NCBI GenBank assembly: GCA_016235045.1 | Contig: JACRME010000008.1 | Span: 1 to 64,000 of the forward strand | From: Nitrosomonadales bacterium | GTDB taxonomy: Bacteria > Pseudomonadota > Gammaproteobacteria > Burkholderiales > Gallionellaceae | Length of the DNA stretch: 64,000 bases | Direction of reading: 5' to 3' | Shown here: positions 34,609-43,569 of the stretch, piece after piece | Position numbering within the stretch: position 1 is the stretch's first letter | How the letters are laid out: every line of letters starts with the position of its first letter | Notes under the pieces: generated by a model | Told to the model about the DNA's origin: nothing | What the model saw: only the letters and a program-made list of their open reading frames with translations | Database searches by the model: none | Translations under genes and position numbers: made by a program

Positions 34609-35490
34609 ATGAACATCTTATCCATATCGCAAATCCGCCATAACCGCAGCAGGCACAGCGCATCGCGGGGTCTGGCGTTATTGCCGGTCTTGCTTCTCGG
34701 CCTCCTGTTCAACGCCTGCGCCATGGCGGCGACCCCGACATATACCTTCGCGGTTACGCCGCAATTCGAGCAGCGCAAACTCATCGCCATCTGGATGCCC
34801 ATCGTGGCGGAAGTCGAGAAGCGAACCGGCCTGTCCCTCAAACTGACCTCCATGATGTCCATACCCGAATTCGAGAAGCAACTGGCGAAATCCACTTTCG
34901 ATTTCGTCTATTGCAACCCCTACAACATCATCAAATCGGTTCCCGACCCCGGCTATATCCCGCTGGTGCGCGACGGTTCGCCCATGCGCGGGATAGTGCT
35001 GGTGCGCAAGGACAGTGCCTACAAAAAACTGTCCGATCTCGAACACAAGACGGTCGCCTTCCCCTCCCCCAACGCCATCGGCGCCAGCCTGCTGGTGCGC
35101 GCCGACCTGGCTCGGCTGCACCATGTGACCATTAACCCGATGTACGTGAAGACGCACAGTTCGGTCTATCTGCATGTAGTCAACGGCCTGGCCGATGCGG
35201 GCGGCGGCGTCGAAACGACATTGCAGGAGCAGGATGCGGCAATCAGGGATGCGCTGCGCATCCTCTATACCACGCGCGAATTCCCCTCGCTGCCGGTCGC
35301 CGCCAATCCGCGCGTACCGAAAGCGGACCGCGAGAAAGTGCGGCAGGCGCTGCTTGAGTTGAGCGCGACCCCGGAAGGCAAGGAGATGTTCGCCCGCGTA
35401 CCGATGAAGCAGGTGGTGCCGACCTCGCCGGACGACTACGCGCCGATGCGCGCCTGGGGGCTGGAGTCTTTCTGGATCGACAAATACTGA
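34609..35490 (+). CDS. PhnD-like periplasmic phosphate/phosphonate-binding protein
   Basis: Solute-binding protein of 293 residues with a signal peptide (LALLPVLLLGLLFNACAMA; the Cys suggests a possible lipoprotein, but cleavage after AMA is more likely). The fold is the PhnD/PtxB type: FAVTPQFEQRKLIAIW, VYCNPYNI, VAFPSPNAIGASLLVRADL and the terminal YAPMRAWG. GGGAGG 6 bases before the ATG at 34609 decides the start over 34582. No permease or ATPase follows; instead the next two genes are a histidine kinase and an HD-GYP response regulator, 4 and 14 bases apart, so it is probably a sensor subunit rather than part of an importer. Confidence 0.92.
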   Translation: MNILSISQIRHNRSRHSASRGLALLPVLLLGLLFNACAMAATPTYTFAVTPQFEQRKLIAIWMPIVAEVEKRTGLSLKLTSMMSIPEFEKQLAKSTFDFVYCNPYNIIKSVPDPGYIPLVRDGSPMRGIVLVRKDSAYKKLSDLEHKTVAFPSPNAIGASLLVRADLARLHHVTINPMYVKTHSSVYLHVVNGLADAGGGVETTLQEQDAAIRDALRILYTTREFPSLPVAANPRVPKADREKVRQALLELSATPEGKEMFARVPMKQVVPTSPDDYAPMRAWGLESFWIDKY

Positions 35491-35494
35491 GTCC

Positions 35495-36967
35495 ATGTCC
35501 CTGCGCGCGAAACTGCTGCTGCCGCTTGCACTTATCGGCATCCTGATCGCCGGATACCTGTATGCCTTCTGGATCCCGCGCACGCTGGCCGCGGACGAAG
35601 TCGCGCACCTCAAGGGCGTGGACCAGCATCTGAACAGTGTGGCGGACACCCTCATCCCGCTCATGCTGGGCAACCAGCTCGACATCCTCTACGGCAACCT
35701 CAATTCGCTGAAGCACGACAATGCCAACTGGCTCGACATCCGGCTGGTCAACGCCGAGAACAAGCAGTTATATCCGCTGGCGACCGCGGCCCCGCAAGCA
35801 CCGGCAACGCTTCCCGACGCGCGCAAGGTGGAAAGGCCCATCCGCTACCTGGGCGAACGTCTGGGCACGCTCATCATCCAGGTCGATCTGGCGCCTTCGC
35901 TGGCGAACACGCGCAAAGAGATCGGGGAACTGACGTTCCTCCTGCTCGGCATGCTGGCCGCACTCATGCTCACCATCGTGACCACTGCGGAAATCATGGT
36001 CGGCAGGCCGGTACGCCAACTGTCCAACGCCGCTTCGCGCCTGGCGCGGATGGAGTTCGACACCCCCTTGCCCAAGGCCGGGCAGGATGAGATCGGCGAG
36101 CTGGTCAAGAGCTTCTCTTCCATGCGCGACGACCTGCAAGGCAACCATGCGAGCCTGCTGCTCGAGATCGCCGAGCGCAAGGAAGCCGAAGAAGCGCTCC
36201 GGCAGTTGAACGAAACACTGGAGCAGCGCGTCAGGTCAGAAGTCGCGGCGAACCGCGACAAGGATCATCTGCTCATCCAGCAATCGCGCCTCGCCGCCAT
36301 GGGCGAGATGGTGCACAACATCGCCCACCAGTGGCGGCAGCCGCTCAACTCGCTGAGCCTGCTCATCAGCAACATCGTGGACGATTTCCGCTTCAAGACC
36401 CTGACCGAGGAGACGCTGGTGCACGATGCGGCCAGCGCGCGGCGCCTGCTCGAAAAGATGTCCACCACCATCGACGACTTCCGCGATTTTTTCCGCCCCG
36501 ACCGGGAAAAAACCAGTTTCGACGTCGCAGCGGCCGTGCGCGATGCCGTCTTCATTGTCGAAGCCGCACTCAAGAGCAACCGTATCGAAATCGCGCTGGA
36601 TGCCCCGCCGGGCCTTACCGCGACCGGTTTCCCCAGCCAATACGGGCAGGCCGTGCTCAACCTGCTGGTCAACGCCAAGGAAGCGATCCAGGAGCACAGG
36701 AAGTCCGGCGGGAGCATCCGCGTCGCGCTGAAGAACGAAGCCGGCCATGCCGTGCTGAGCGTGGAAGACAATGGCGGCGGCATCCCCGAGGACATCCTGC
36801 CGCGCCTGTTCGACCCCTATTTCACCACCAAAGACCAGGGCAGCGGCATCGGCCTGTACATGGCTAAAATGATAATTGAGCGTAATATGGACGGCATGAT
36901 CGCCGCGGCCAATATTGAAAACGGCGCCCGCTTCGTTTTGAGCATACCCATGGAAATACCCTCCTGA
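35495..36967 (+). CDS. Membrane sensor histidine kinase
   Basis: Two-component kinase of 490 residues. A helix at residues 7-30, a ~110-residue periplasmic domain, a second helix (~148-170), a HAMP domain and a coiled coil lead to the HisKA-type motif MVHNIAHQWRQPLNS, with phospho-acceptor H278. The ATPase domain shows NLLVNAKEAI, DNGGGIP and GSGIGLYMAKMII. AHQWRQPL is the class seen in many proteobacterial kinases. The ligand-binding protein encoded just upstream probably docks to the periplasmic domain. Confidence 0.93.
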   Translation: MSLRAKLLLPLALIGILIAGYLYAFWIPRTLAADEVAHLKGVDQHLNSVADTLIPLMLGNQLDILYGNLNSLKHDNANWLDIRLVNAENKQLYPLATAAPQAPATLPDARKVERPIRYLGERLGTLIIQVDLAPSLANTRKEIGELTFLLLGMLAALMLTIVTTAEIMVGRPVRQLSNAASRLARMEFDTPLPKAGQDEIGELVKSFSSMRDDLQGNHASLLLEIAERKEAEEALRQLNETLEQRVRSEVAANRDKDHLLIQQSRLAAMGEMVHNIAHQWRQPLNSLSLLISNIVDDFRFKTLTEETLVHDAASARRLLEKMSTTIDDFRDFFRPDREKTSFDVAAAVRDAVFIVEAALKSNRIEIALDAPPGLTATGFPSQYGQAVLNLLVNAKEAIQEHRKSGGSIRVALKNEAGHAVLSVEDNGGGIPEDILPRLFDPYFTTKDQGSGIGLYMAKMIIERNMDGMIAAANIENGARFVLSIPMEIPS

Positions 36968-36981
36968 CCGGGACGTTTGCA

Positions 36982-38013
36982 ATGAATAACCCCAGTGAAA
37001 AAACGCAAATCGACCCCGATTTCCTGAAGACCCTGTCCGTACTCTATGTCGAGGACGACGAGGAAATCCGCGAGTTGCTGTCCCGTTTCCTGCACCGCCG
37101 GGTCGGCACGCTGCATACCGCCACCAACGGGCAGGAAGGCGCCCAAGCTTTCCTCGAACACCATCCCGATGTCGTGGTGACCGACATCAAGATGCCGGTG
37201 ATGGACGGACTGGAAATGGCTGCCGTCATCAAGTCGTCGTCGCATGAAGTCCCCATCATCGTGATCACCGCCTACAGCGAACGGGATTATTTCATCCGCG
37301 CCATCGAGATCGGCGTGGACCAGTATGTGACCAAGCCGGTCAACACCGACACGCTGCTCCAGGCGATTTACAAAAGCGCGCGGCACCGCCTCCACCAGCT
37401 GGAAATGGAAAAGGCCGAGAAGCTCGTTGTCGACGCGCTGGAACAAACCATAGGGGTGCTGTCGCGTGCCATCGAACTGCGCGACCCTTACACCGACGGC
37501 CACCAGAAACGGGTTGCCCTGCTGGCAACGGCCATCGCCGAAGAAATGGGCATGCCTGCCGACACCGTCACCGGCATCCGGCTCGGCAGTCTGGTTCACG
37601 ACGTGGGCAAGATCCGGGTACCGTCCGAGATACTGAGTTGCCCGAGGAAACTGACCGGCAACGAGATGAATTTCATCAGAACCCATCCCGATGCCGGTTA
37701 CGAGATCGTCGATGGCGCCAGCTTCCCCTGGCCGGTGGCACGCATGGTGTTCGAACACCACGAGCGCATGGATGGCTCGGGTTACCCCAAGGGGCTCAAG
37801 GGCGACGAAATCTGCATGGAAGCACGCATCATCGCCGTGGCCGACGTGGTCGAAGCCATGAACTCCTTCCGTCCCTACCGCCCGGCATTGGGAATCGAGG
37901 CAGCGATGGCGGAAATCCGCCGGGGCCGCGGAACAATTTACGATCCCGACGTCGTCGACGGCTGCCTCCGCGCGCTGGAAAAGGCCGATTTCAAATTCTG
38001 GGACCGGGATTGA
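36982..38013 (+). CDS. Response regulator with HD-GYP c-di-GMP phosphodiesterase domain
   Basis: Output partner of the upstream kinase, 343 residues. The receiver domain (~15-130) has the acidic pair VEDDEE, phospho-acceptor D68 in TDIKMPVMDG, and the switch residues T and K in VITAYSERD and VTKPVN. The HD-GYP domain (~150-340) has HDVGK, the later HH-E motif in FEHHERMDGSGYPKG, and ARIIAVADVVEAM. The complete motif set predicts hydrolysis of c-di-GMP to GMP. Operon position predicts that phosphorylation by the neighbouring kinase controls c-di-GMP locally. Confidence 0.94.
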   Translation: MNNPSEKTQIDPDFLKTLSVLYVEDDEEIRELLSRFLHRRVGTLHTATNGQEGAQAFLEHHPDVVVTDIKMPVMDGLEMAAVIKSSSHEVPIIVITAYSERDYFIRAIEIGVDQYVTKPVNTDTLLQAIYKSARHRLHQLEMEKAEKLVVDALEQTIGVLSRAIELRDPYTDGHQKRVALLATAIAEEMGMPADTVTGIRLGSLVHDVGKIRVPSEILSCPRKLTGNEMNFIRTHPDAGYEIVDGASFPWPVARMVFEHHERMDGSGYPKGLKGDEICMEARIIAVADVVEAMNSFRPYRPALGIEAAMAEIRRGRGTIYDPDVVDGCLRALEKADFKFWDRD

Positions 38014-38073
38014 TCGGTACGCCTCGCCCGATCGATGCGCACACCGCCCCTGCCTCTTTAAACCCGCTCAACC

Positions 38074-38400
38074 ATGGCGCGCCGCAAGCACTACCACGTC
38101 TACGTGATCGAACTATCGAAAGACGTTCTCTGCGAAGGCCGTTTCAAACGCTGCAACCCGGATTACCTCCCCGGCAGGCCTTGCGTCTACGTCGGCATGA
38201 CCGGGCTGGATCCCGACGTACGCTTCGACAAGCACAAGGCCGGCATCCAGTCCAACCGTTATGTGAAGGAATACGGATTAAGGTTGCTGCCCGACCTCTA
38301 TGAGGGGTTCAACCCGATGTCCTATGACGACGCCTGCGCCAGGGAAGTGGAAGTGGGAATCGATCTGCGCGAGGCCGGGTTTGGGGTTTGGCAGGCCTGA
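38074..38400 (+). CDS. Small GIY-YIG-like protein, 108 aa
   Basis: The sequence HVYVIEL...CVYVGMTG...VRFDKHKAG resembles the core of GIY-YIG nucleases: VYV and YVG strands, then an arginine (in DVRF), a histidine and a C-terminal glutamate (REVEVG). The length is about that of a single-domain GIY-YIG protein. The strands are diverged (VYV instead of GIY), so activity is uncertain. No partner genes are adjacent. Confidence 0.65.
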   Translation: MARRKHYHVYVIELSKDVLCEGRFKRCNPDYLPGRPCVYVGMTGLDPDVRFDKHKAGIQSNRYVKEYGLRLLPDLYEGFNPMSYDDACAREVEVGIDLREAGFGVWQA

Positions 38401-38753
38401 ACGGCTTTCGAATAGCCGAAGTATTTATGCGACTTTAAGCCGTACGTCGGAAAACGCGCGACCTTTCACTCCGCTCCGCCCGCCGCGGCTTGGTTGCGCG
38501 TACCTTCTTCATGACTGTTTGGCGACTAAGATAATGTTCCGTCACGCTTTCCTCTTTCCAACACGGTATCCGGGCATTGATTCCGCATAACCCGGGGAAC
38601 TTTTCCGAACCGGCGGAACCATTGACAACCACCCCCATGACAAGGGTATTGTCGCAACCGCTCACGTCGCAAGCGGCAGAACAATTGTTGGTATGCAGAA
38701 ACGACGAAACGCGAATGTGTGGGTGTAACTCGATCAATCTACTCGGAAAATTT
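38401..38753. other. 353-base gap without a recognised gene
   Basis: No credible reading frame is seen. The only features noted are TTGACA at 38622 with GGTATT 17 bases downstream (38645), a possible promoter for the beta-barrel gene at 38754, and a short repeat CGCAACCG...CGCAAGCGG of no known meaning. Confidence 0.4.
38622..38650 (+). promoter_or_regulatory. Candidate sigma70 promoter for the beta-barrel pair
   Basis: TTGACA at 38622 and GGTATT at 38645 have 17-base spacing, about 100 bases before the ATG at 38754. The -10 match is modest. Confidence 0.25.
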
Positions 38754-39257
38754 ATGAAACGAATTCTGGCCGTCCTTCTGTTCTATTTCATTGCCTCTCC
38801 CGCCCTTGCAACACCGCTTTATGCCGGCATCCAGATCGGTGACGACTCCGCAGGCGTATTGTTTGGTTTCCGCATCAATCAAACCTACGCGGTGGAAACG
38901 CATTACACCAAATCGAATGCCAGTTCTACCAATGCCGGTTTGACTGTCGACACGGCGTCAACCGGCGTGGGCGTGGTCGGCCTGGCGATGTTCCCGATGA
39001 AGCTGGGCGATGTCGCGCCATACGACTTGTTCGTCAAGGCCGGTTATCAACACACCAGCAGCACCGATACCTATTCCATCCCGACCTCGGTCACCCTCAC
39101 GCAGCCCTACTCAGGCACCCTCAGCAGCCAGAAGAATCAATTGATCTTTGGCGCCGGCGCCGAGTTCGGCTTTGCAAAATACCTGACGGGCCGTGCCGGA
39201 CTGGATTTCATCGGCAAGAAACGACACCTCAACCTGGGCTTCATTTTCAGATTCTGA
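38754..39257 (+). CDS. Small outer-membrane beta-barrel protein 1, 167 aa
   Basis: The signal peptide MKRILAVLLFYFIASPALA is followed by an eight-strand-like pattern ending in IFRF, the outer-membrane signal. Repeated glycine-rich strands (YAGIQIGDDSAGVLFGF, LIFGAGAEFGF) match the OmpA/OprF-type N-terminal barrel fold. It is a paralogue of the next gene, sharing GD..(A)G.L.G(F/L) and MFP(M/V)K(L/F)GD in the same order. No OmpA peptidoglycan domain is present. Function is unknown. Confidence 0.8.
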   Translation: MKRILAVLLFYFIASPALATPLYAGIQIGDDSAGVLFGFRINQTYAVETHYTKSNASSTNAGLTVDTASTGVGVVGLAMFPMKLGDVAPYDLFVKAGYQHTSSTDTYSIPTSVTLTQPYSGTLSSQKNQLIFGAGAEFGFAKYLTGRAGLDFIGKKRHLNLGFIFRF

Positions 39258-39303
39258 TCGGAGTGCAGGGCAACACATCATTAATGGGCTATTAAGGAAA
39301 AAC

Positions 39304-39849
39304 ATGGAAAAGATTCTGTTCGTCATATTGTTGTCGTTGGCCATTGCTGCTCCTTCCGGAACAGCGTCTGCAGCAACGACTCCATCCGCGAATGCTGCAA
39401 ACGACTCGTCGCACTGGCTGTACTTGGGCGCGCAACTGGGCGACTCGGTAGTTGGAGCCCTGCTGGGCCTGCAATTCACCAAGGCCTATTCCCTGGAATT
39501 CCGCTACGACTATGTCGATACCGTCTATCAGCCAAACGGCAAAATCAATGCTTCCAGTACCGGCGCGGCCGTTGTCGGCATGTTCCCGGTGAAGTTTGGC
39601 GACCTGGATTCATTCTTCATATTCGCAAAAGGCGGATACGAACGCACCAGGGAAAAGACGACCATCAACGATCCGGGTATTCCCGGGCTGTTTCCGGCCA
39701 CGACCACGATCAGCACCACCGTCAGGAAGCGCGTAACCGTGGGCGCGGGTGTGCAATACGACTTCACCCGGGACGTGAGCGGGCGCATGGGCATGAACGC
39801 CGTCGGCAGCGACCATTCGGTCTATCTGGCTGCAATCTACAAGTTCTGA
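39304..39849 (+). CDS. Small outer-membrane beta-barrel protein 2, 181 aa
   Basis: Paralogue of the upstream gene. The signal peptide ends SGTASA; strand motifs YLGAQLGDSVVGALLGL, AAVVGMFPVKFGDLD and VTVGAGVQYDF align with the first paralogue, and the protein ends YKF. The loop between strands differs and contains PGIPGLFPATTT. The start ATG at 39304 follows AAGGAA. The two genes are 46 bases apart and probably cotranscribed with the DUF1800/DUF1501 genes. Confidence 0.8.
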   Translation: MEKILFVILLSLAIAAPSGTASAATTPSANAANDSSHWLYLGAQLGDSVVGALLGLQFTKAYSLEFRYDYVDTVYQPNGKINASSTGAAVVGMFPVKFGDLDSFFIFAKGGYERTREKTTINDPGIPGLFPATTTISTTVRKRVTVGAGVQYDFTRDVSGRMGMNAVGSDHSVYLAAIYKF

Positions 39850-39859
39850 TTAATCTTAT

Positions 39860-41530
39860 ATGAGTCGAGCCAATATCATGCGAGCCTTCAATAGCCGAAC
39901 CGGACTGCTCATCGGGCAAATCGCGCTCTTCACCGCCCTGCTCACTGCCTGCGGCGGCAGCGAAACGACCACCACCACGTCGTCAACTTCCGTGCATCCC
40001 ACGCCAGTGGAAGCCTCGCGCCTCCTCACGCAAGCGACGTTTGGTCCGACAGCGGAGGATATAAACCGTCTGAGCGTGATCGGCACCGATGCCTGGTTCA
40101 GCGAGCAGTTCAACAAGCCGCAAAAGCTGCATTTCGTCTACATGAATGCGGCGCAAAACACGCTGCCAGCAGGGGACGAGCTCAACGAAGACCAATTCTT
40201 CGAATCGTTCTGGCAGCAGGCGATCAACGGCGACGATCAGTTGCGCCAACGCGTTGCTTTTGCCCTGTCGCAGATATTCGTCATCTCGTACCAGAACAGC
40301 ACGCTGGCCTACAACGCCCGCGGCGTTGCAAACTATTACGATACGCTGGGCGCCTACGCCTTCCGCAATTTCCGCGAACTGCTGGAAGCGGTGACGTTGC
40401 ACCCCATGATGGGGAATTACTTGAACGCGCTGGGCAACCAGAAGACGGCGGGGACGCGGGTGCCGAACGAGAATTATGCGCGCGAAATCATGCAGCTTTT
40501 CACCATCGGCCTCAGGCAGCTCAACCCGGACGGCAGCGACACCACCGCTCCCGCGACCGAGACGTACACCAGCGACGACATCAAGGGACTGGCCAAGGTG
40601 TTCACCGGCTGGAGCTGGGCCGGGCCGGACAAGAGCTCAGGCCGATTTTATGGTTGGGGAGTTGCCGACGAGAATCGCGACTGGCTGCCGATGCAGAATT
40701 ATCCGGCCTACCATGAGACGTTGGAAAAAACATTCCTGGGCGCGACCATTCCGGCAAACACCTCGGGCGAAGCCAGCCTCAAGATCGCGCTGGACACGCT
40801 GTTCAATCATCCCAATGTCGGCCCCTTCATCGGCCGCGAGCTCATTCAACGCCTGGTCACCAGCAACCCCAGCCCGGCCTACGTGGGTCGCGTTGCGGCG
40901 GCATTCGCCAACAACGGCCAGGGCGTGCGCGGCGACATGAAGGCCGTGATCAAGGCGGTGTTGCTGGACGCCGAAGCAATTACGCCGCCGCTCGCAGACA
41001 ACAACGCCGGAAAATTGCGCGAGCCGGTGCTGCGCCTGGCCAACTGGATGCGCGCATTTCATGCCTACTCCAGTTCGGGCCGCTTCCAGATGGGCTCGCA
41101 CGACGATCCGCTGTGGGGACTGGCGCAAACGCCGATGCGCGCACCTTCCGTATTCAACTTTTACCGTCCCGAGTACAGGCCGCCGAATACGAACATCGCG
41201 GCAGCGAACAGGTTCTCGCCCGAGATGCAGATTACCGAAGAAATGTCGGTAGTCGGCTACCTGAACTTCATGCGCGATACCATCCAGAACGGCACCGGCA
41301 TCTCGAACGACATCAAGGCCGATTACGCCGCCGAGCTCGCGCTGGCCCGCACGCCGGAACTGCTGGTGGATCGCGTCAACCTGCTGCTCATGCAGAACCA
41401 GATGTCGGCCACTTTGCGCAGCCAGATACTCGCTGCGATCAACTCGAACCCGACCAATTCCGATCTCAACCGGGTTTATCTTGCCGTCTTCCTGACCATG
41501 GCATCCCCGGAATATCTCGTGCAGAAATAG
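39860..41530 (+). CDS. DUF1800-domain lipoprotein
   Basis: Secreted protein of 556 residues. The signal segment ends in a lipobox LLTACGG, so it is predicted to be lipid-anchored. The DUF1800 domain (~45-550) begins EASRLLTQATFGPTAEDI and includes NYAREIMQLFTIG and FTGWSW. The family function is unknown; members are almost always next to a DUF1501 gene, as here. Neither possible start (39860 or 39878) has a clear ribosome site; the second would give a more normal signal peptide. Confidence 0.9.
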   Translation: MSRANIMRAFNSRTGLLIGQIALFTALLTACGGSETTTTTSSTSVHPTPVEASRLLTQATFGPTAEDINRLSVIGTDAWFSEQFNKPQKLHFVYMNAAQNTLPAGDELNEDQFFESFWQQAINGDDQLRQRVAFALSQIFVISYQNSTLAYNARGVANYYDTLGAYAFRNFRELLEAVTLHPMMGNYLNALGNQKTAGTRVPNENYAREIMQLFTIGLRQLNPDGSDTTAPATETYTSDDIKGLAKVFTGWSWAGPDKSSGRFYGWGVADENRDWLPMQNYPAYHETLEKTFLGATIPANTSGEASLKIALDTLFNHPNVGPFIGRELIQRLVTSNPSPAYVGRVAAAFANNGQGVRGDMKAVIKAVLLDAEAITPPLADNNAGKLREPVLRLANWMRAFHAYSSSGRFQMGSHDDPLWGLAQTPMRAPSVFNFYRPEYRPPNTNIAAANRFSPEMQITEEMSVVGYLNFMRDTIQNGTGISNDIKADYAAELALARTPELLVDRVNLLLMQNQMSATLRSQILAAINSNPTNSDLNRVYLAVFLTMASPEYLVQK

Positions 41531-41542
41531 ACAGAGGCCCCC

Positions 41543-42991
41543 ATGACCAAACCCATCGATACATCGCGCCGCGAATTTTTGCGCAACGCTTCTGTGCTCT
41601 CCGTCGCCGGCTCGATCGGCGCGCCTTTCGCGCTGAACCTGTTCGCCATGAACGTGGCCGCCGCCTCGACGCTGACCTCGGACTACAAGGCACTGGTGTG
41701 CATTTACCTGGCAGGAGGTAACGACAGCGCCAATATGGTGATCGCGACCGATACGCCGTCGTGGACGACCTACCAGGCGGCGCGCGGCAATTCCATCGCA
41801 CTGCCGCAAGCCAACCTGTTGCCCATCGTCCCGAACACGCCCAAGGTGGATGCCGTCGGCACGCGCTCTTTCGCCTTGCACCCCGGCATGGCGCCGCTGC
41901 AGACGCTGTTCGACGCCGGCCGCGCCGCCATCGTCGCCAATGTCGGCACCTTGATCGAGCCGATTGCCGATAAAGTGGCTTATCGCGACAGCGCCATTCA
42001 GAAGCCATTCAGCCTGTTCTCGCACAGCGACCAGACCAGCCAATGGCACTCGGCCGATCCGTCCAAACCGATTTACGGATGGGGAGGCCGCATGGGCGAT
42101 ATGCTCAAGTCGAGCAACACCATGCAAAACTTCAGCAGCATCTCCGTGACCGGGAATACCGTCTTCCTGGCGGGCGAAACCCTCAACCAATACCAGATCA
42201 ACTCCAACGGCAGCGCAGTGGCAATCGGCGGAATGACGAACCTGTTCGGCATCAACAACAGCCCGCTCCGGACGATCATCACCACGCCCACCAGCGGCAA
42301 TATTTTCGAGATGGACCACGCTGCCGTCGTGCAGCGCGCAATCGCGGCGCAAGCCGACCTCAACACCGTCATGCAGTCAACCGCCACCACCGTGCCCGCC
42401 CCCACCCAATACACGGCGTACTACAACTACCAGGCCAACAACCCTCTCGCCACCCAGTTGCAGACCGTGGCACGCATCATCGCAGGGCAGACGGCACTGG
42501 GTGCACATCGCCAGGTGTTTTACATCGGCTTGGGCGGATTCGATACGCACAACGGGCAATTGGCCGGGCACGGCGACTTGATGGCGCGGCTGGCGCATGC
42601 GCTGGCTTATTTCGATGGCGTGCTGGCAACCCTCCCGGTTGGCGACATGAGGAACAACGTGACCGTGTTTACCGCCTCCGACTTCGGGCGCACCTTTGCC
42701 AGCAACGGCAGCGGCACCGACCACGGCTGGGGCGGGCATCATTTCGTGGTGGGCGGCGCAGTCAGGGGCAGGGAAATCTATGGCGAATTCCCGCAGACCG
42801 CCGTCTCCAATACCGGCACGGGCATCGACAACCCGCGCGATATCGGCTCCGGCAGCCTGATTCCGGGCATCTCCGTCGATCAATATGCCGGTACGCTGGC
42901 CAGATGGTTCGGATTAAGCCCGGCCGAAATGACGGCCGTATTTCCAAACCTGGCCAATTTCCCGGTTCAGGATCTGGGCTTCATGGTCTGA
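41543..42991 (+). CDS. DUF1501 protein with Tat signal
   Basis: Protein of 482 residues, partner of the DUF1800 gene 12 bases upstream. The twin-arginine motif SRREFLRNA followed by a hydrophobic stretch and AASTL indicates export in folded form by Tat. The domain shows CIYLAGGNDSANMVI, FIGLGGFDTHNGQ (as FYIGLGGFDTHNGQ) and VFTASDFGRTFASNG with the metal-binding-like motif DHGWGGHHFVVGG. Fold relation to alkaline phosphatase-type sulfatases has been proposed for this family; catalytic role is unknown. Confidence 0.92.
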   Translation: MTKPIDTSRREFLRNASVLSVAGSIGAPFALNLFAMNVAAASTLTSDYKALVCIYLAGGNDSANMVIATDTPSWTTYQAARGNSIALPQANLLPIVPNTPKVDAVGTRSFALHPGMAPLQTLFDAGRAAIVANVGTLIEPIADKVAYRDSAIQKPFSLFSHSDQTSQWHSADPSKPIYGWGGRMGDMLKSSNTMQNFSSISVTGNTVFLAGETLNQYQINSNGSAVAIGGMTNLFGINNSPLRTIITTPTSGNIFEMDHAAVVQRAIAAQADLNTVMQSTATTVPAPTQYTAYYNYQANNPLATQLQTVARIIAGQTALGAHRQVFYIGLGGFDTHNGQLAGHGDLMARLAHALAYFDGVLATLPVGDMRNNVTVFTASDFGRTFASNGSGTDHGWGGHHFVVGGAVRGREIYGEFPQTAVSNTGTGIDNPRDIGSGSLIPGISVDQYAGTLARWFGLSPAEMTAVFPNLANFPVQDLGFMV

Positions 42992-43067
42992 CGGGACAAG
43001 AAGAATAAAGACTGAGTTTTCACCCCACGGCTTTACTGACCCGATTCCGGAATGCTCAGATGCTATG

Positions 43068-43100
43068 AAAAAGCCCGTCCGGCTATGCACCGGACGGGCT
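43068..43100 (-). terminator. Rho-independent terminator downstream of comEA
   Basis: An 11-base-pair stem AGCCCGTCCGG/CCGGACGGGCT with loop TGCATAG is followed on the minus strand by TTTTT. On the plus strand it may also stop transcription from the DUF1501 gene. Confidence 0.85.
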
Positions 43101-43121
43101 TGTTGATGCAGGACTGACAAA

Positions 43122-43412
43122 CTACTTCTTGGCCGTCTTTTCAGCAGGTTTGGCAGCGCTGCCCACCGTCACTTCGCCCTTCAGCTTGTCCACCGACTTG
43201 TCGCCGAAGCCCTTGATCTCGTTCAGGTCGTCGACCTTCTTGAACGGGCCATGTTGCTTGCGATAGTCGATAATGGCATCGGCTTTGGCGGGGCCGATAC
43301 CCTTGACCGATTCCAACTCCTCCTTGGTTGCGGTGTTGAGGTCGACGGCTGCGTAGGCAATACCGGAGAATGCCAACGATACGAACAAGGACAGCAAGAA
43401 TTTCTTCATCAC
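43122..43412 (-). CDS. ComEA-like helix-hairpin-helix DNA-binding protein
   Basis: Small periplasmic protein of 96 residues: signal peptide (FLLSLFVSLAFSGIAYA), then VDLNTATKEELESVKGIGPAKADAIIDYRK, a double helix-hairpin-helix (quoted in part: LNTATKEEL and GIGPAKADAI). Members bind double-stranded DNA during natural uptake, though short ComEA forms are widespread. The tail is rich in Lys and Ala. It ends in a strong terminator. Confidence 0.88.
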   Translation of the reverse strand: MMKKFLLSLFVSLAFSGIAYAAVDLNTATKEELESVKGIGPAKADAIIDYRKQHGPFKKVDDLNEIKGFGDKSVDKLKGEVTVGSAAKPAEKTAKK

Positions 43413-43457
43413 GATTTCCCTTTCACAAAGTTAAGCGACAAAGTCGCGGATAGTAAT

Positions 43458-43569
43458 ATCCTCCCGGGTGACTGCTCCAGCTTGTGATACTGCAATCCTC
43501 CTGCGTTAACTTCTCCAGCTTGTGATAATGCAATCCTCCTACTTCGACTTCTCCAGCATGTAATTTACG
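43458..43569. repeat. Three tandem 37-38-base units, one being the 3' end of hldD
   Basis: Units 43458-43494, 43495-43532 and 43533-43569 share the plus-strand pattern ATCCTCC...CTCCAGC(T/A)TGTGATA. The last unit contains the hldD stop and its final codons (YMLEKSK); the other two are partial copies beyond the stop. On the minus strand each unit ends with (A/G)GGAGGAT, resembling a ribosome site. Confidence 0.82.

Noticed and set aside
38435-38737. 100-residue minus-strand frame in the gap before the barrel genes
   Set aside because: No ribosome site, no recognisable domain and unusual composition; probably chance.
43423-43540. Small reading frames starting after the GGAGGAT units behind hldD
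   Set aside because: No start codon at proper spacing, very short products, and better explained as tandem copies of the hldD tail.
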